In this document: in pieces, positions 62,049 to 64,000 of the stretch
How positions within the stretch are numbered: position 1 is the first letter of the stretch
How the letters are laid out: every line of letters starts with the position of its first letter
Assembly (NCBI GenBank): GCA_916048095.2
Contig: OU696592.1
Location: forward strand, 2,751,915-2,815,914
Direction: 5' to 3'
From: Sacculina carcini
Taxonomy: Eukaryota; Arthropoda; Thecostraca; Sacculinidae
DNA length: 64,000 nucleotides
Notes under the pieces: generated by a model
What the model was told of the DNA's origin: nothing
Seen by the model: the letters and a program-made list of their open reading frames with translations, nothing else
Database searches by the model: none
Translations under genes and position numbers: made by a program

Positions 62049-63097
62049 CCCGAATAAGGTCAAAATAGACCTTCTAATTGAAAAATGCATGTTTATTGAA
62101 AAATTTACATTTTAGGCGCACACCAGTCCACACTCAACATTGCACACTCGCAGAGAGAACATATTTAATTGAACTATTCAAAACATATAGACCATACATT
62201 TGAAGGATTTTACAAAAAACCGGAAAGGATGGACAACACCAAAAAGAGGACATTTCCGAAGGAAAGAGAATGTAAGGTCACCCTAGTAAAACATACAATA
62301 TAATTAAATATGCCAGCCATATGACTTGATTGGTCTTCATGTCATGTTTGCTTATTGAATGTTGTATGAATGAGATATATCTTGTATTGCAGGCTGCTCA
62401 ATTTACGATTATGCTTATATGCGCGATCCATTGAAACCTCGTGGAATCGAAACACACACACAATTACGCGCAATTGGAAAGTACAAAATTACCATGCAAT
62501 TTGACAAATCGCGCTTCACATTTCGCCGCCGTTGCAAGTCCAAACGCCACCCTGGCTGATTGGCACAACTCTGCAAGCTCACACTGCAACTTTGCATAAT
62601 TTTGCAACAAGCCAAACGCGAATGGACACTGTGTTTTTGGCAATTTGATTGGCGCCGTTCTGCATTTGAGATAGGTTCGCAAATTTGGCGATTTGCATGT
62701 GTGATTTCGAGAATTACATATACAGTAGTGGTGATATATCTTGTATTATTATTATTGTTATTAATTTCGGGCAAGTGCAGAAACATGGGAAAGTGCAAGC
62801 ACTATAACCACCCTGCGGTGGCCCCATGTACTGCATGTACACCCATGTAGCGCATAAAAAATGTAAAGACAAATATAGTTCAAAAAGTAAATATAATAAA
62901 TAAACAGCAATAATTAATTCATCCAAAACACTCCATAATGTCACTCCGCCCATACTCCTCAATAATTAACAATATAATATATAGAAAATTCCAGGAAAAA
63001 GACTTAAAGTGTGACGATTGTCTCGACGCCACGGAGTTACACAAACACACAAGACGAGTATTCTGGACCGACTGTATATTGCGACATAGGACATATG
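62049..63097. other. Unclassified region with a 96-codon open frame (62560-62850, +)
   Basis: The frame has a hydrophobic run (YTVVVIYLVLLLLLLISG) and no known motif. The DNA at 62490-62700 contains several self-similar CAATTTGRC/GGCGATTTG stretches, suggesting an old repeat, not a gene. Overlapping frames are open on the other strand. I would not call a protein here. Confidence 0.3.
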
Positions 63098-63757
63098 ACT
63101 AGAGATGCGACCTCAAAGAAGAACCGACATTTTTAAAAAAAACAAACGTGTTTTTGCCGAAAAAAACCGCGACCAAAAAAACAAGTTATTTTTGTTTTTT
63201 TTAAGAGTCATGCAAAGAGTTCAAGTTATGGAAATGATATATTTGGGATATAAAATGAATTATTTTGTATAAAAACTTGAGTTATACATGCTATTAGTGA
63301 CCCTATCAAATTGAATTATCATTAAATATGCACAATATAATTGTTATAATGTGTCTGAAAGCCCTAATATCATTGCTTGCACAGTACTGTGCGGCACTTC
63401 TATGTACAGTACATTTTCGCATTCAATTATTGAGTTAATCATTGTGTAAGTAAGCGGGGTTTGAGAACCGTTTTTTATGCTAAAATCTGAAACTGTTTTA
63501 AGAAAACAACAGGTGGCATAATTTTTAATTATTTTTTACATATTACTTTTTTCCTACAGAGTTGAACCACGTTGATTATAATAAGTTTCATCATTTCATT
63601 CAGCAGATCAATTATTTGCAAAAATAAAAGTACAAACACTGCAAATATTTACACAAGTTCTACAAATATACACACAAACCTAGTGTCCCTAATGAGACTA
63701 CGAATAAAAGCGGGAATAGGAAAATAATAGTTAATAGAAAATAATAGGAAAGAGGAA
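63098..63757 (-). repeat. Repeat E copy 2 (empty at the SINE site)
   Basis: Begins ACTAGAGATGCGACCTC and parallels 53915-54940 without the SINE: GCATTCAATT is followed directly by ATTGAGTTAATC at 63429. It ends with GGAAAGAGGAA, after which the two loci differ, so the open frame found beside copy 1 is absent here. Confidence 0.75.
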
Positions 63758-64000
63758 ATATATATAATGTACAAAAAGGTATTTGAACACAAATTACTAC
63801 ATCAAAGAAACCATCATCCATAAAACCAGTTCTAAAACAGGTTACTAATAGAAAACCAATTAATTTGGTTCAACATTCCTTGATATGCCGCCAATTTTTT
63901 TCTATATCTCTACATCTACGAAAACCGTTTAAAAAAAAAATATTTTGAAGAAAACATGGTATAAAAAACAGTTTAAATCAAGTGGTTTAACCAGCCGCTT
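63758..64000. other. Unclassified end of window
   Basis: AT-rich sequence. CTCTACATCTACGAAAACCG at about 63907-63926 faintly resembles an inverted hAT-like end, but the match is too weak to call. Confidence 0.3.

Noticed and set aside
62560-62850. Small membrane protein of 96 residues
   Set aside because: One hydrophobic run but no family, overlapping frames open on the other strand, and self-similar DNA beneath it.

Overview
This window is AT-rich eukaryotic DNA, almost certainly from an invertebrate animal. It carries no bacterial-type genes, and I could not identify a host protein-coding gene. What is recognisable is transposable-element DNA: two LINE types with animal-type domains, a CR1-like LINE, a BEL/Pao retrotransposon scrap, piggyBac-like and hAT-like non-autonomous DNA elements, a tRNA-derived SINE, and about 47 kb of Helitron-like repeat arrays. 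I cannot name the species.

Layout: (1) 1-6234 is a repeat block built from two families. R1 is a ~340-bp tandem unit carrying ACACCGCCGTAAC. R2 is a family punctuated by the GC hairpin core CCCGCCCGTCGTGCGG. The block ends at CTAG-T (6231-6235) and a (TA)33 run. (2) 6301-12156 is a non-array island: a broken RTE-like LINE, a BEL/Pao RT fragment abutting its 3' end, a ~100-bp direct repeat flanking both, and a 1.78-kb piggyBac-like element flanked by TTAA that contains a 420-bp hAT-like insertion. (3) 12157-52603 is a 40.4-kb composite R1/R2 array. (4) 52604-64000 is an island of diverse elements: a SINE present in one copy of a duplicated repeat and absent from the other, a CR1-like LINE fragment, a ~3-kb LINE with a PHD-like finger and a C-terminal nuclease-like domain (both LINEs on the minus strand), MITE-like elements and long microsatellites.

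The central observation concerns what R1 and R2 are. Read in one orientation, R1 starts with TCTATATATATAAAAGAG and R2 ends with a GC-rich hairpin, about 9 nt of spacer and CTAG. These are the hallmarks of Helitron-like rolling-circle elements: 5' TC, 3' hairpin plus CTRR, insertion between A and T, no target duplication. One 5933-bp copy (39696-45628, +) sits exactly between the two halves of a duplicated segment whose sister copy (junction near 33992-34012) lacks it, so the window holds a filled and an empty site. A near-identical inverted relative lies at 16049-24916. No Rep/Helicase gene is visible, so these would be non-autonomous. The array also shows a tandem duplication of ~5.7 kb, an 899-bp higher-order repeat, head-to-tail junctions between element ends, and microsatellites growing from the 5' termini (up to (AC)125).

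The identities and boundaries of R1/R2 and of the Helitron-like ends were read by eye. The near-identical segments could in part reflect assembly problems, and long reads would settle that.
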